This document shows positions 1-6,796 of a DNA stretch of 42,664 nt, piece by piece (within the stretch, counting starts at the first letter, position 1; every line of letters begins with the position of its first letter). Made by a program: the position numbers and the translations under genes. The notes below the pieces were generated by a model. The model worked only from the letters and a program-made list of their open reading frames with translations. It ran no database searches and was not told the DNA's origin. Source of the DNA: Oscillospiraceae bacterium (GTDB lineage: Bacteria > Bacillota > Clostridia > Oscillospirales > Acutalibacteraceae). The DNA lies in the NCBI GenBank assembly GCA_015066165.1, contig SVOX01000001.1, positions 1 to 42,664 of the forward strand, in the 5' to 3' direction.

Positions 1-2
1 TT

Positions 3-821
3 ACCAACCCCGAATATGCAGACGTTCGCTCACTTGAAGGCGTTGCTCCTACTAAAAACAAGTGTGTTCCGATTATTGCAGTTCCTACAACTGCAGGTAC
101 CGCAGCTGAAGTTACCATCAACTACGTTATTACCGACGTTGAAAAGAAACGTAAGTTTGTTTGCGTTGACACAAACGATATCCCGATTGTTGCTGTTGTT
201 GACCCTGATATGATGTCTTCAATGCCTGCAGGTCTTACCGCTGCAACGGGTATGGACGCTTTGACACACGCTATTGAAGGTTACATAACCAAAGGCGCTT
301 GGGAACTTTCTGATATGTTCCATATCAAAGCTATCGAAATTATTGGCCGTTCACTCCGTGCCGCTGTTAAAGGCGAAGCAGACGGTCGTGAAGGTATGGC
401 TCTTGGTCAATACGTTGCAGGTATGGGCTTCTCTAACGTAGGTCTTGGTGTTGATCACTCAATGGCACACACACTTTCGGCTTACTATGATATGCCTCAC
501 GGTAAAGCGTGTGCTACACTTCTCCCTGCTGTTATGGCTTACAACGCTGAAGCTACAGGCACAAAATACCGTGATATTGCTATTGCTATGGGCGTTGAAG
601 GCGTTGAAAAAATGAATCAAGACGAATACCGTGCAGCCGCTGTTGAAGCAGTTAAAAAACTTGCCGAAGACGTTGGTATTGTTTGCTCACTTAAGGGCGT
701 GGTTAAGGAAGAAGACCTTGACGCACTTTCGGCTGATGCATTTGCTGATGCTTGCCGTCCGGGTAACCCCAAGGATGTAACTCTTGAAGATATCAAAGCA
801 CTTTATAAGAGTCTTATGTAA
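3..821 (+). CDS. fucO: Iron-containing alcohol dehydrogenase, FucO/lactaldehyde reductase type (5' end missing)
   Basis: This is the C-terminal 272 residues of a group III Fe-dependent alcohol dehydrogenase; the reading frame is already open at the left window edge. Family signatures are visible: the PTTAGTAAE nucleotide-binding stretch near residue 36, GMDALTHAIEGY with the metal-binding Asp and His, and the segment DHSMAHTLSAYYDMPHGKA carrying the two further metal His residues. FucO enzymes reduce L-lactaldehyde to 1,2-propanediol with NADH in fucose or rhamnose fermentation. Relatives reduce other short aldehydes, so the substrate is inferred. A full-length protein is about 380 residues, so roughly 110 residues lie outside the window. 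The gene ends at a strong terminator and the next gene is convergent, so its operon partners must be to the left. Confidence 0.93.
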   Translation, partial: TNPEYADVRSLEGVAPTKNKCVPIIAVPTTAGTAAEVTINYVITDVEKKRKFVCVDTNDIPIVAVVDPDMMSSMPAGLTAATGMDALTHAIEGYITKGAWELSDMFHIKAIEIIGRSLRAAVKGEADGREGMALGQYVAGMGFSNVGLGVDHSMAHTLSAYYDMPHGKACATLLPAVMAYNAEATGTKYRDIAIAMGVEGVEKMNQDEYRAAAVEAVKKLAEDVGIVCSLKGVVKEEDLDALSADAFADACRPGNPKDVTLEDIKALYKSLM

Positions 822-836
822 TTAAAACAAACTTAT

Positions 837-874
837 AACCCCCACCTGTGCAAAAACGCATGGGTGGGGGTTTT
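837..874. terminator. Bidirectional rho-independent terminator
   Basis: A ten-base GC-rich stem (837-846 with 863-872) is extended by a weaker inner stem and followed by TTTT on the plus strand. The mirror image has a short T run on the minus strand. It sits between the convergent fucO-like and capA-like genes and can serve both. Confidence 0.85.
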
Positions 875-891
875 CAATATGTTCTTTCAAT

Positions 892-2070
892 TTATAATAG
901 ACTGATAATATATTCCTTTATCCTTTTAAGATGGCGCTCTTTACATGCGCCCTCATCCGCCCTTTCGGCAAGCGGTACAAGACAACTAAAGTCCATATGT
1001 TCTTTTGCAAAGTATCCCTCCGGCTCTGTGTGCAAAAAATATTCATTCCACACTTCCAAAGTGGCATTGGTGTAGATTTCGGGATTCAGAAAAACCATCC
1101 GACGCTTTTCTTCTGCAATAAAACTCTTTACTGCCAACGGCACAAGATTCTCATAGTCTTCGGCGGTGATATTATCAAAAATATAAGGCAAAGGCGCTTC
1201 CACTATACGTTGTTCGCCACGAATAAGTTTAACACCCATCGCCTCAAAACTCATTTTTTCTTCGGTAAAAATCAATTTCAACAAAACACCATTATCGGTA
1301 TATTGGTGGGCACGTTGATAATCAGTGTCAAAAATGAAGTTGCCCAATGAATAAAAGATTGCTTTACCATCATCAAATAGTTCATAGTTTTCGGGAACGT
1401 GTGGGTGGTGAGCAACCACTACGTCGGCACCCAACTCCAAATATTTCATATATCGCTCACGTGTATATGGACTGGGCATACATGCAAACTCTTCACCACC
1501 GTGACACACGACAACACACCATCGGCACTTTGCTTTCACCTCAGAAATACGCTGCGCAATATGTTCATAAGCGTCCCAACGGAAAATACCCGGTAACGTC
1601 TCGGTAGCGATTATCTCATTTTTGCGTAATGATTCCTCAGAAATGTAAGTTGTACAAAACATACCAATACCGCCCGCTTCATCCAGATATACGGGCTCGG
1701 ACGCTTCCGTCAAATTAAGACCCGCACCGATGGTAAAGGCACCATTTTGTGCTGCGATTGCCTTTGTGCTAATGATTCCATCTTTACCCGCATCCATAAT
1801 ATGATTATTTCCAATATTCCAAATATCCGCATGCATCTTATTTAGCACCGTAGTTATTTTTGGAACCATTGTATGGAAATAAGCCCCGCGAGAGCCGTCA
1901 TTGACAATATCCATCACAGCACCTTCAACGTTGGCAACCGTGTGATCAGCACTGTCAAAAAAATCCAAAATGGGTTGGGACAACAATTGCTCATCCTCCC
2001 ATTTGTGATCCATATAACGATCAAATCCTATATCACCTGTAAATACAATCGCTGTTTTTTCTTTATTCAT
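892..2070 (-). CDS. CapA-family metallophosphoesterase-like protein (PGA_cap)
   Basis: A 392-residue protein of the CapA/PGA_cap family, a calcineurin-like fold linked to poly-gamma-glutamate synthesis or other cell-wall phosphoester chemistry. Metal-site motifs are in the expected order: FTGDIGFDR near the N-terminus, NVEGA, GNNHIMDAG, VVCHGGEEF and AHHPHVPE. No signal peptide or membrane anchor is visible, whereas many CapA proteins are anchored, so this is a soluble variant with an uncertain substrate. The start at 2070 is preferred over an in-frame ATG at 2097. It has GAGGTG about ten bases upstream, and a promoter just above it would start transcription near 2095. The gene is monocistronic. 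Confidence 0.85.
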   Translation of the reverse strand: MNKEKTAIVFTGDIGFDRYMDHKWEDEQLLSQPILDFFDSADHTVANVEGAVMDIVNDGSRGAYFHTMVPKITTVLNKMHADIWNIGNNHIMDAGKDGIISTKAIAAQNGAFTIGAGLNLTEASEPVYLDEAGGIGMFCTTYISEESLRKNEIIATETLPGIFRWDAYEHIAQRISEVKAKCRWCVVVCHGGEEFACMPSPYTRERYMKYLELGADVVVAHHPHVPENYELFDDGKAIFYSLGNFIFDTDYQRAHQYTDNGVLLKLIFTEEKMSFEAMGVKLIRGEQRIVEAPLPYIFDNITAEDYENLVPLAVKSFIAEEKRRMVFLNPEIYTNATLEVWNEYFLHTEPEGYFAKEHMDFSCLVPLAERADEGACKERHLKRIKEYIISLL

Positions 2071-2101
2071 ACATTTCACACCTCTAATGGGATTCATATC
2101 T

Positions 2102-2130
2102 TTTATATCACATAAATTCGATTATTGCAA
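2102..2130 (-). promoter_or_regulatory. Sigma-A promoter of the capA-like gene
   Basis: TTGCAA, a 17-base spacer and TATAAA with an upstream TG (extended -10) on the minus strand. The predicted transcript starts a few bases before 2095, which gives a leader of about 25 nt and argues for translation from 2070. Confidence 0.6.
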
Positions 2131-2153
2131 TAAAATAAAGATTTAATCTAAAA

Positions 2154-2187
2154 AAGCGGTTATGAAATTTTCCATTCATAACCGCTT
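2154..2187 (-). terminator. Rho-independent terminator of the orphan small-ORF transcript
   Basis: A 13-base perfect stem (2154-2166 with 2175-2187) with an eight-base loop, followed on the minus strand by a run of six T. It ends the unit that starts near 2578 and separates it from the capA promoter. Confidence 0.85.
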
Positions 2188-2310
2188 CTAATAATATTCA
2201 ATTGTATCTATCACTTAAAATTTCACCTTTTGCACACCGTTAAAACGGCTTGATTTTTTATTTCTTGGGGCGTTCCCCTGTTACTTTACATTTGCAACAA
2301 CTGTAAACTT

Positions 2311-2337
2311 TTAAGTTTTAAAATTTAAATTGTACAT
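2311..2337 (-). CDS. Putative 8-residue peptide MYNLNFKT
   Basis: A third tiny ORF with GGGTGA five bases upstream of ATG, within a sequence that partly repeats the GTGATTCCAATG site found after the first ORF (which there opens only Met-Lys-stop at 2487-2495). It may be a by-product of RNA structure rather than a peptide gene. Confidence 0.2.
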   Translation of the reverse strand: MYNLNFKT

Positions 2338-2355
2338 TGGACTCACCCTAACAGT

Positions 2356-2385
2356 TTATTTGATAAAACGTTTAATTCCTTTCAT
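2356..2385 (-). CDS. Putative 9-residue cationic peptide MKGIKRFIK
   Basis: A second tiny ORF in the same transcript, preceded by GGCGGTG. The peptide alternates basic and hydrophobic residues (net +4). The context is the same as for the first tiny ORF, about 130 nt downstream. Function unknown. Confidence 0.35.
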   Translation of the reverse strand: MKGIKRFIK

Positions 2386-2513
2386 TTTATCACCGCCTGG
2401 TGTTATATATATGTAAATTTTAATTATAATATCATTTTTGCCAGAAATCTAAATTTTGAAGGTTTATTTTTTGTTTTCTACATTTGTTACTTCATTGGAA
2501 TCACGCCTTTCGC

Positions 2514-2552
2514 TTATTTTCGAAACCTTTCAGGTGGAGTTAACTCTTTCAT
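2514..2552 (-). CDS. Putative 12-residue peptide MKELTPPERFRK
   Basis: The first ORF of the orphan transcript. AAAGGAGG lies about ten bases before the ATG, the best ribosome binding site in the neighbourhood, and the transcript leader is about 25 nt. The peptide is hydrophilic with two prolines and a basic tail, so it is not obviously a membrane toxin. It may act as a leader peptide or as a translated small protein. No homologue is recognised. Confidence 0.45.
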   Translation of the reverse strand: MKELTPPERFRK

Positions 2553-2584
2553 TTTTTTAGCTCCTCCTTTCTTTTTCTGTCTTT

Positions 2585-2613
2585 ATTATAAGGCACATTA
2601 CACAGTTTGTCAA
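2585..2613 (-). promoter_or_regulatory. Perfect consensus sigma-A promoter for the orphan transcript
   Basis: Minus strand TTGACA, exactly 17 bases, then TATAAT. Both hexamers and the spacing are ideal, which predicts very strong constitutive transcription leftward from about 2578. Confidence 0.85.
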
Positions 2614-2671
2614 GCAAAAGTTGATAACTTTTGTGCATTTTGTAAAAATATACATTTGTTCACACTTTTAT

Positions 2672-2701
2672 TTGTGCAATATGTTAAAATATACCTATAA
2701 G
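2672..2701 (+). promoter_or_regulatory. Possible promoter of the ABC exporter
   Basis: TTGTGC, an 18-base spacer and TATAAG, about 30 bases before the start codon at 2730. This is only a moderate match; other AT-rich -10 candidates lie just upstream. Confidence 0.35.
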
Positions 2702-2729
2702 AAATATTCAAATATAAGGATTTGATTAT

Positions 2730-4619
2730 ATGCGACCAATGAATCCACCGCCTGCCGGAATGCGCGGCCCTATGCATCTTGGGGGACCCAGAGGTTTTTT
2801 AACCGAAAAAGAAAAACAAAATATGCCTAAAATGGATAAAAAACTGCTTTTTAGAATTTTATCTTATTTAAAACCGTACAAATGGCAGTTTTTACTTGTT
2901 TTTGCCGCTCTCATAATATCGGCAATACTCGGTCTTTTCCCTTCTATTATTACGGGTAAAATAGTTGATTCAATTATTGCCGACGGCAGTATTCAGTTGC
3001 TCGTAAAATTACTAATAATGGCATTTGTAGTGCTTTCACTTGCACAAATTATAAGCGTTTTAGAACAGTACATAAACTCTTGGATTTCACAAAAAATTAT
3101 TTTTGATATGCGCAACGAAATGTACGACCACCTGCAGCATATGCCCCACGCCTTTTTCTTGGGTGAAAAACAGGGTGATATTATAACCCGTATGAATAGC
3201 GATATTAACGGTGTGAGCGCTGTAATATCGGTTATGCTGACTTCGATTGTGAGTAACATTTTAACCGTTGGCACCTGTGTTTTTTATCTCTTTTATACCG
3301 ACTGGCGTTTGGCTATTGTGGGACTTATTGTAATTCCGTTGCTTATTTTCCCAACAAAAGCGGTTGGTAAAAAACGTTGGATGTTGGCAAGCGAAGCGCA
3401 GGAAAAAAGCGACGATCTTAACACCCACATAAACGAAACCCTTTCAGTCAGCGGTTCAATGCTTGTAAAACTTTTCACAAAAGAAAAGGATGAATACCAA
3501 AAGTTTAAAGATATTAACAATGAAGTCACCAAAACCACAATAAAAGAACGCCGAGCAGGTAGTTGGTTCCACGTTTTTCTTGGAATGTTTATTCAAATAG
3601 CGCCTCTTTGCATATATTTTGCAGGTGGGTTCCTTATTATGAACAGTGACAAATCGGGACTTTCAGTTGGTGATATTACGGTTGTGGTAGCGCTTGTAAA
3701 CCGTCTTTACCAACCGGTACGTTCGCTACTTAATTTACAGGTTGATTTTGTGCGTTCTTTGGCGTTATTTACCCGAATTTTCGAGTATCTTGACCGTCCG
3801 CATTTAATTGAAAATCCCAAAAACCCCAAAAAGCCCGACCTTTCAAACAGTCAGGTAGAATTTTGCGACGTTCATTTTGCATATGAACAAAACAAAGAAA
3901 TTTTAAAGGGAGTTACCTTTACAGTTCCTAAATCAAAAATGTATGCTATTGTTGGTACTTCGGGCGCAGGTAAATCAACCATTATTGGTATGATTCCCCG
4001 CCTTTACGACACAATAAGCGGTGAAGTTAAGGTTGCGGGGGTTAACGTTAAAGATTTTGACCTTTCGTACCTTCGCACAAACATTGGTATTGTAACCCAA
4101 GACACTTACTTATTTAACGGTACAATTTTAGAAAATTTGTTATACGCCAAACCCCAAGCCACCAAAGAAGAAATTGAAAATGCTTGTAAAATTGCCAATA
4201 TTTACGATTTTATTATGAGTTTGCCCGATAAATTCGACACTGTCGTTGGTAACCGTGGGCTTAAACTTTCAGGCGGTGAGAAACAGCGTATTTCGATAGC
4301 CCGAGTGGTGTTAAAAGACCCAAAAATCTTAATTTTGGACGAAGCCACTTCTTCACTCGACTCCATTTCAGAAAACCTTATAAGCGATGCTTTGAACAAT
4401 ATTATGAAAGGCAGAACAAGCATTGTTATTGCACACCGTCTTTCAACAGTTATTGCCGCAGACAAAATTATGGTTATTGAAAAAGGAATAATCACTGCCG
4501 AGGGCTCTCACCAAGAACTTATAACCAAAAGTGAAAAGTATAAAGAACTTTACGAAACCCAGTTTAGAAAAGTTCTTGAATTTGAAAAGCATAAAGATAT
4601 TGACATTGCAAACAAATAA
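2730..4619 (+). CDS. ABC exporter half-transporter (fused permease and ATPase), MdlB/BmrA type
   Basis: A 629-residue type IV ABC exporter expected to work as a homodimer or heterodimer in the membrane, exporting drugs, lipids or peptides. The N-terminal ~45 residues are proline/glycine-rich and cytoplasmic. Six membrane helices follow at about residues 50-330, then an ATPase domain with Walker A GTSGAGKST, signature LSGGEKQR and Walker B ILILDEATSSLD plus the H-loop in IAHRLST. There is no C39 peptidase domain, so it is not a classical bacteriocin-processing exporter. AAGGA lies nine bases before the ATG. It stands alone, divergent from the orphan small-ORF transcript, with the DUF1292 gene 33 bp downstream. 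Confidence 0.93.
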   Translation: MRPMNPPPAGMRGPMHLGGPRGFLTEKEKQNMPKMDKKLLFRILSYLKPYKWQFLLVFAALIISAILGLFPSIITGKIVDSIIADGSIQLLVKLLIMAFVVLSLAQIISVLEQYINSWISQKIIFDMRNEMYDHLQHMPHAFFLGEKQGDIITRMNSDINGVSAVISVMLTSIVSNILTVGTCVFYLFYTDWRLAIVGLIVIPLLIFPTKAVGKKRWMLASEAQEKSDDLNTHINETLSVSGSMLVKLFTKEKDEYQKFKDINNEVTKTTIKERRAGSWFHVFLGMFIQIAPLCIYFAGGFLIMNSDKSGLSVGDITVVVALVNRLYQPVRSLLNLQVDFVRSLALFTRIFEYLDRPHLIENPKNPKKPDLSNSQVEFCDVHFAYEQNKEILKGVTFTVPKSKMYAIVGTSGAGKSTIIGMIPRLYDTISGEVKVAGVNVKDFDLSYLRTNIGIVTQDTYLFNGTILENLLYAKPQATKEEIENACKIANIYDFIMSLPDKFDTVVGNRGLKLSGGEKQRISIARVVLKDPKILILDEATSSLDSISENLISDALNNIMKGRTSIVIAHRLSTVIAADKIMVIEKGIITAEGSHQELITKSEKYKELYETQFRKVLEFEKHKDIDIANK

Positions 4620-4652
4620 TATTAAAATATACAAAGTAAAGGAGAGAGAATT

Positions 4653-4958
4653 ATGGCAGAAATGAATAACGAATATAATCCCGATATTATAACTTTAGCC
4701 GACGACGAAGGAAAGGAATATACCTTTGAAGTACTCGACGCTATTGAAACCGACGACGGAAGATATTTAGCCCTTTTACCAACATTTGAAGATCCCAAGA
4801 AAATGCTTGAAGAAAGCGGCGAATTGGTAATTGTAAAAGTTGGCGAAGAAGACGGCGAAGAATATTATTACGAAATTGAAGACGACGATGAATATGAAAC
4901 TGTTGCCGACGCTTTTGTAGATCGCCTTGAAGACTTTTTTGAGATTGATAACAAATAG
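4653..4958 (+). CDS. DUF1292 domain protein
   Basis: A 101-residue, very acidic protein rich in Asp/Glu. The core around residues 13-75 (DDEGKEYTFEVLD, then RYLALLP, then a YYYEIEDDDE strand) matches the DUF1292 family of Firmicutes, which is usually found near Holliday junction resolvase (YrvI/RuvX) and YlxR-type genes; that context is absent here. The function of the family is not known to me. GGAGAG lies ahead of the ATG and a terminator follows directly. Confidence 0.85.
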   Translation: MAEMNNEYNPDIITLADDEGKEYTFEVLDAIETDDGRYLALLPTFEDPKKMLEESGELVIVKVGEEDGEEYYYEIEDDDEYETVADAFVDRLEDFFEIDNK

Positions 4959-4987
4959 AAAAAACTCCGCTTCGGCGGAGTTTTTTA
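4959..4987. terminator. Rho-independent terminator after the DUF1292 gene
   Basis: Stem CTCCGC/GCGGAG with a TTCG tetraloop, flanked by A and T runs on both sides, so it can also act on leftward transcription from the SLOG-like gene. Confidence 0.9.
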
Positions 4988-5024
4988 ATGCGTAATTCAT
5001 AATTCGAAATGCGTAATTATTTTC

Positions 5025-5459
5025 TTAAACTATCAAACAAATTGAAAACTGTCTTTCCGTTTTTTCTGCGAATTCTTTAAAACTATACGAATTGGAAAAT
5101 GTATGTTCCACATAACAAACCAAAAAATCACACTTTTTAATCATCCATTTATTTCTTTCAATTATCGCATACTTTTTCGGAACTTTTTCTAAACCATCCG
5201 GATAGATTGTTTCCAAATAATCTTTATATTCTTCTTTATCTTTAGGAATATAAGCCAAAACAATACTATAGTCTATCCAATCATATTGTTTTTTTAATTT
5301 TCCCAAAACCCTTTGCGCCATATTATCAAAACTGCCATGTGTACCTACATAAAATTTTGTGACTTTTTTATTTATTATCAAATCATTCAGAGCAGTTTCC
5401 AAAATCGGCTCTATTTCTTTTGGTGTATCCCTGTGACCGATAAAGGTGCAACTTTTCAT
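5025..5459 (-). CDS. SLOG/YpsA-like (DUF1273-type) nucleotide-binding protein with a frameshifted C-terminus
   Basis: 144 residues as read. The N-terminus TFIGHRDTP followed by FYVGTHGSFDNMAQ fits the SLOG superfamily (YpsA/DUF1273-like Rossmann folds that bind nucleotides or nucleotide-derived ligands), as does the KCDFLVCYVEHTFSNSY motif. The last ~13 residues are unlike the family. Adding one A to the A6 run (5060-5065, plus-strand T6) restores a familiar ending, EFAEKNGKTVFNLFDSLRK, with a stop at 5017-5019. The gene is therefore either frameshifted, translated by slippage, or carries a sequencing error. It is divergent from a small HTH regulator across an 86-bp palindrome-rich gap. The biological role is not known. 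Confidence 0.7.
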   Translation of the reverse strand: MKSCTFIGHRDTPKEIEPILETALNDLIINKKVTKFYVGTHGSFDNMAQRVLGKLKKQYDWIDYSIVLAYIPKDKEEYKDYLETIYPDGLEKVPKKYAIIERNKWMIKKCDFLVCYVEHTFSNSYSFKEFAEKTERQFSICLIV

Positions 5460-5476
5460 AATCCCATCTTTTCTAT

Positions 5477-5542
5477 GGGGATTATATCCCCTTAATATTT
5501 AAGATTATAACCCCCATAATAATAAAAGTCAAGGGGGTTATA
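5477..5542. promoter_or_regulatory. Shared operator region between the SLOG-like and HTH genes
   Basis: Two related palindromic elements lie in the divergent gap: GGGGAT-TAT-ATCCCC (5477-5491), and TATAACCCCC (5506-5515) facing GGGGGTTATA (5533-5542). The second arm includes the ribosome binding site of the HTH gene, which suggests that the HTH protein represses itself and its neighbour. Confidence 0.5.
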
Positions 5543-5545
5543 TAA

Positions 5546-5746
5546 ATGATAACTTATAATAAACTTTGGGAAACCATGAAAACAAAAGGTGTTTCAACCT
5601 ATTACCTTAGAGAAAAGGCAGGAATTGATAGTAAAACCATTCGCAGACTTAAAGCAAATGAAAATATAGAAACAAAAACTCTTGATAAACTATGTCAAGC
5701 ATTAGACTGTCAAATTGAAGATATTATGCAATATGTAAAAAATTAA
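5546..5746 (+). CDS. Small XRE-family (Cro/CI) helix-turn-helix regulator
   Basis: A 66-residue, single-domain protein, essentially only the HTH: helix 2 and recognition helix lie around STYYLREKAGIDSKTIRRLK (residues 17-36), followed by the typical TLDKLCQALDCQIEDIM ending. It resembles YozG/HTH_26-type regulators. GGGGG upstream of the ATG is part of an inverted repeat, so autoregulation is likely. Its divergent partner is the SLOG-like gene, the most obvious target. Confidence 0.85.
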   Translation: MITYNKLWETMKTKGVSTYYLREKAGIDSKTIRRLKANENIETKTLDKLCQALDCQIEDIMQYVKN

Positions 5747-5757
5747 AGAAACAAACT

Positions 5758-5840
5758 GGGAGGGGCGACCCCTCCCCTACACATTTTTATTTAATATAGT
5801 TTGCGAAGCAAACGCAACAATTCCGAATTACGAATTAAAA
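5758..5840. repeat. Short hairpin-type repeat fragments
   Basis: This gene-free stretch holds GGGAGGGG-cga-CCCCTCCC (5758-5776), GTTTGC-GAA-GCAAAC (5799-5813) and an aattccgaattacgaatt stretch. A related fragment (aattcataattcg) is at about 4988-5015. They follow the same plan of mini-hairpin plus AT-rich linker as the large mosaic repeats at 27.8, 28.2 and 41.4 kb. Confidence 0.5.
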
Positions 5841-5865
5841 AAGACCGCTTGAAAGCGGTCTTTTA
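5837..5865. terminator. Bidirectional terminator of the aldolase gene
   Basis: Stem AAGACCGCTT/AAGCGGTCTT with a GA loop, bounded by A and T runs. It serves the fba gene on the minus strand and could stop rightward transcription from the HTH gene. Confidence 0.88.
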
Positions 5866-5870
5866 ATTTA

Positions 5871-6734
5871 TTATGCTTTGTTTACTGAACCGAAAAGTTC
5901 CATCTTTTCTTTAACAGTATCTTTAATTGCTTGGGTACCGTCTGCCAAAAGTTTTCTTGGGTCAAAGCCCTTGCCTTGTAAATCTTTACCTGCTTCTACG
6001 TACTTACGGGTAGCAGCGGCAAATGCTAACTGACATTCAGTGTTAACGTTGATTTTAGAAACGCCCAAAGAAATTGCCTTTTTAATCATTTCAGCAGGGA
6101 TACCTGTACCACCGTGAAGAACCAAAGGCATATCACCTGTTAATTGTTGGATAGCATCAAGAGTATCAAAACTAAGACCTGCCCAATTTTCAGGATATTT
6201 ACCGTGGATATTACCAATACCTGCTGCAAGCATTGTGACGCCTAAATCAGCAATCATTTTACATTCTTTAGGATCAGCCACTTCACCTGCACCAACAACA
6301 CCGTCTTCTTCACCGCCTATTGAACCAACTTCTGCTTCAATAGAAAGACCTTTTTCTTCACAAATAGCAACTAATTCTTTAGTTTTTTCAATATTTTCTT
6401 CAATAGCATAGTGTGAACCGTCAAACATAACGGATGAGAAACCTGCTTCAATACACTTTTTAGCGTGTTCATATGAACCGTGGTCAAGGTGAAGAGCCAC
6501 AGGAACTGTAATGCCAAGTTCGTTAATCATGCCGTTTACCATACCAACAATTGTGGTATAACCGCACATATATTTACCGGCACCTTCCGATACGCCAAGA
6601 ATAACGGGTGAGTTGAGTTCTTGTGCAGTTTGTAAAATTGCTTTTGTCCATTCAAGGTTGTTAATGTTGAATTGACCTACGGCATATTTACCTGCCTTTG
6701 CCTTATTTAACATTTCTTTTGCGGATACTAACAT
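5871..6734 (-). CDS. fba: Class II fructose-1,6-bisphosphate aldolase
   Basis: 287 residues, typical for class II zinc-dependent aldolases, which split fructose-1,6-bisphosphate into glyceraldehyde-3-phosphate and dihydroxyacetone phosphate in cytoplasmic glycolysis. Signature sites are present: AVGQFNINN at the N-terminus, the zinc-binding HLDHG, EAEVGSIGGEEDG, GNIHGKYP and VLHGGTGIP, followed by KINVNTE. Relatives such as tagatose-bisphosphate aldolase share this fold, but the full motif set and length favour Fba. GGAGG lies nine bases before the ATG. It is downstream of the E2-like gene with a 62-bp gap containing an inverted repeat. Confidence 0.95.
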   Translation of the reverse strand: MLVSAKEMLNKAKAGKYAVGQFNINNLEWTKAILQTAQELNSPVILGVSEGAGKYMCGYTTIVGMVNGMINELGITVPVALHLDHGSYEHAKKCIEAGFSSVMFDGSHYAIEENIEKTKELVAICEEKGLSIEAEVGSIGGEEDGVVGAGEVADPKECKMIADLGVTMLAAGIGNIHGKYPENWAGLSFDTLDAIQQLTGDMPLVLHGGTGIPAEMIKKAISLGVSKINVNTECQLAFAAATRKYVEAGKDLQGKGFDPRKLLADGTQAIKDTVKEKMELFGSVNKA

Positions 6735-6766
6735 TTTTATTCCTCCAATAATTTTATCCTTTATAG

Positions 6767-6788
6767 TTTATACTAAAGTATGTATAAA
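6767..6788 (-). promoter_or_regulatory. Inverted repeat upstream of fba
   Basis: TTTATAC and GTATAAA arms separated by eight bases in the 62-bp gap between the E2-like gene and fba. It overlaps the AT-rich region where an fba promoter would lie, so it may be an operator. I could not define a convincing -35/-10 pair. Confidence 0.25.
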
Positions 6789-6796
6789 ATCAAGTG

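Larger units (their letters stand above)
2150..2578 (-). ncRNA. Unrecognised ~430-nt transcript carrying several tiny ORFs
   Basis: Bounded by a perfect consensus promoter (2585-2613) and a strong terminator (2154-2187), this minus-strand unit has no ORF longer than 12 codons. It contains at least three minimal ORFs with Shine-Dalgarno sequences. Two sites read GTGATTCCAATG and GTGAGTCCAATG, suggesting an internally duplicated module. Small hairpins are visible in the 3' third: TTTACA/TGTAAA, GGGG-aacg-CCCC and CCGT/ACGG. I do not recognise the family. It could be a structured regulatory RNA, a dual-function RNA or a micropeptide locus. The divergent neighbour is an ABC exporter. Confidence 0.6.

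Noticed and set aside
2730..4619. Bacteriocin processing/export system made of the ABC exporter and tiny peptides
   Set aside because: The exporter lacks a C39 peptidase domain and the peptides have no double-glycine leader, so this cannot be claimed beyond speculation.
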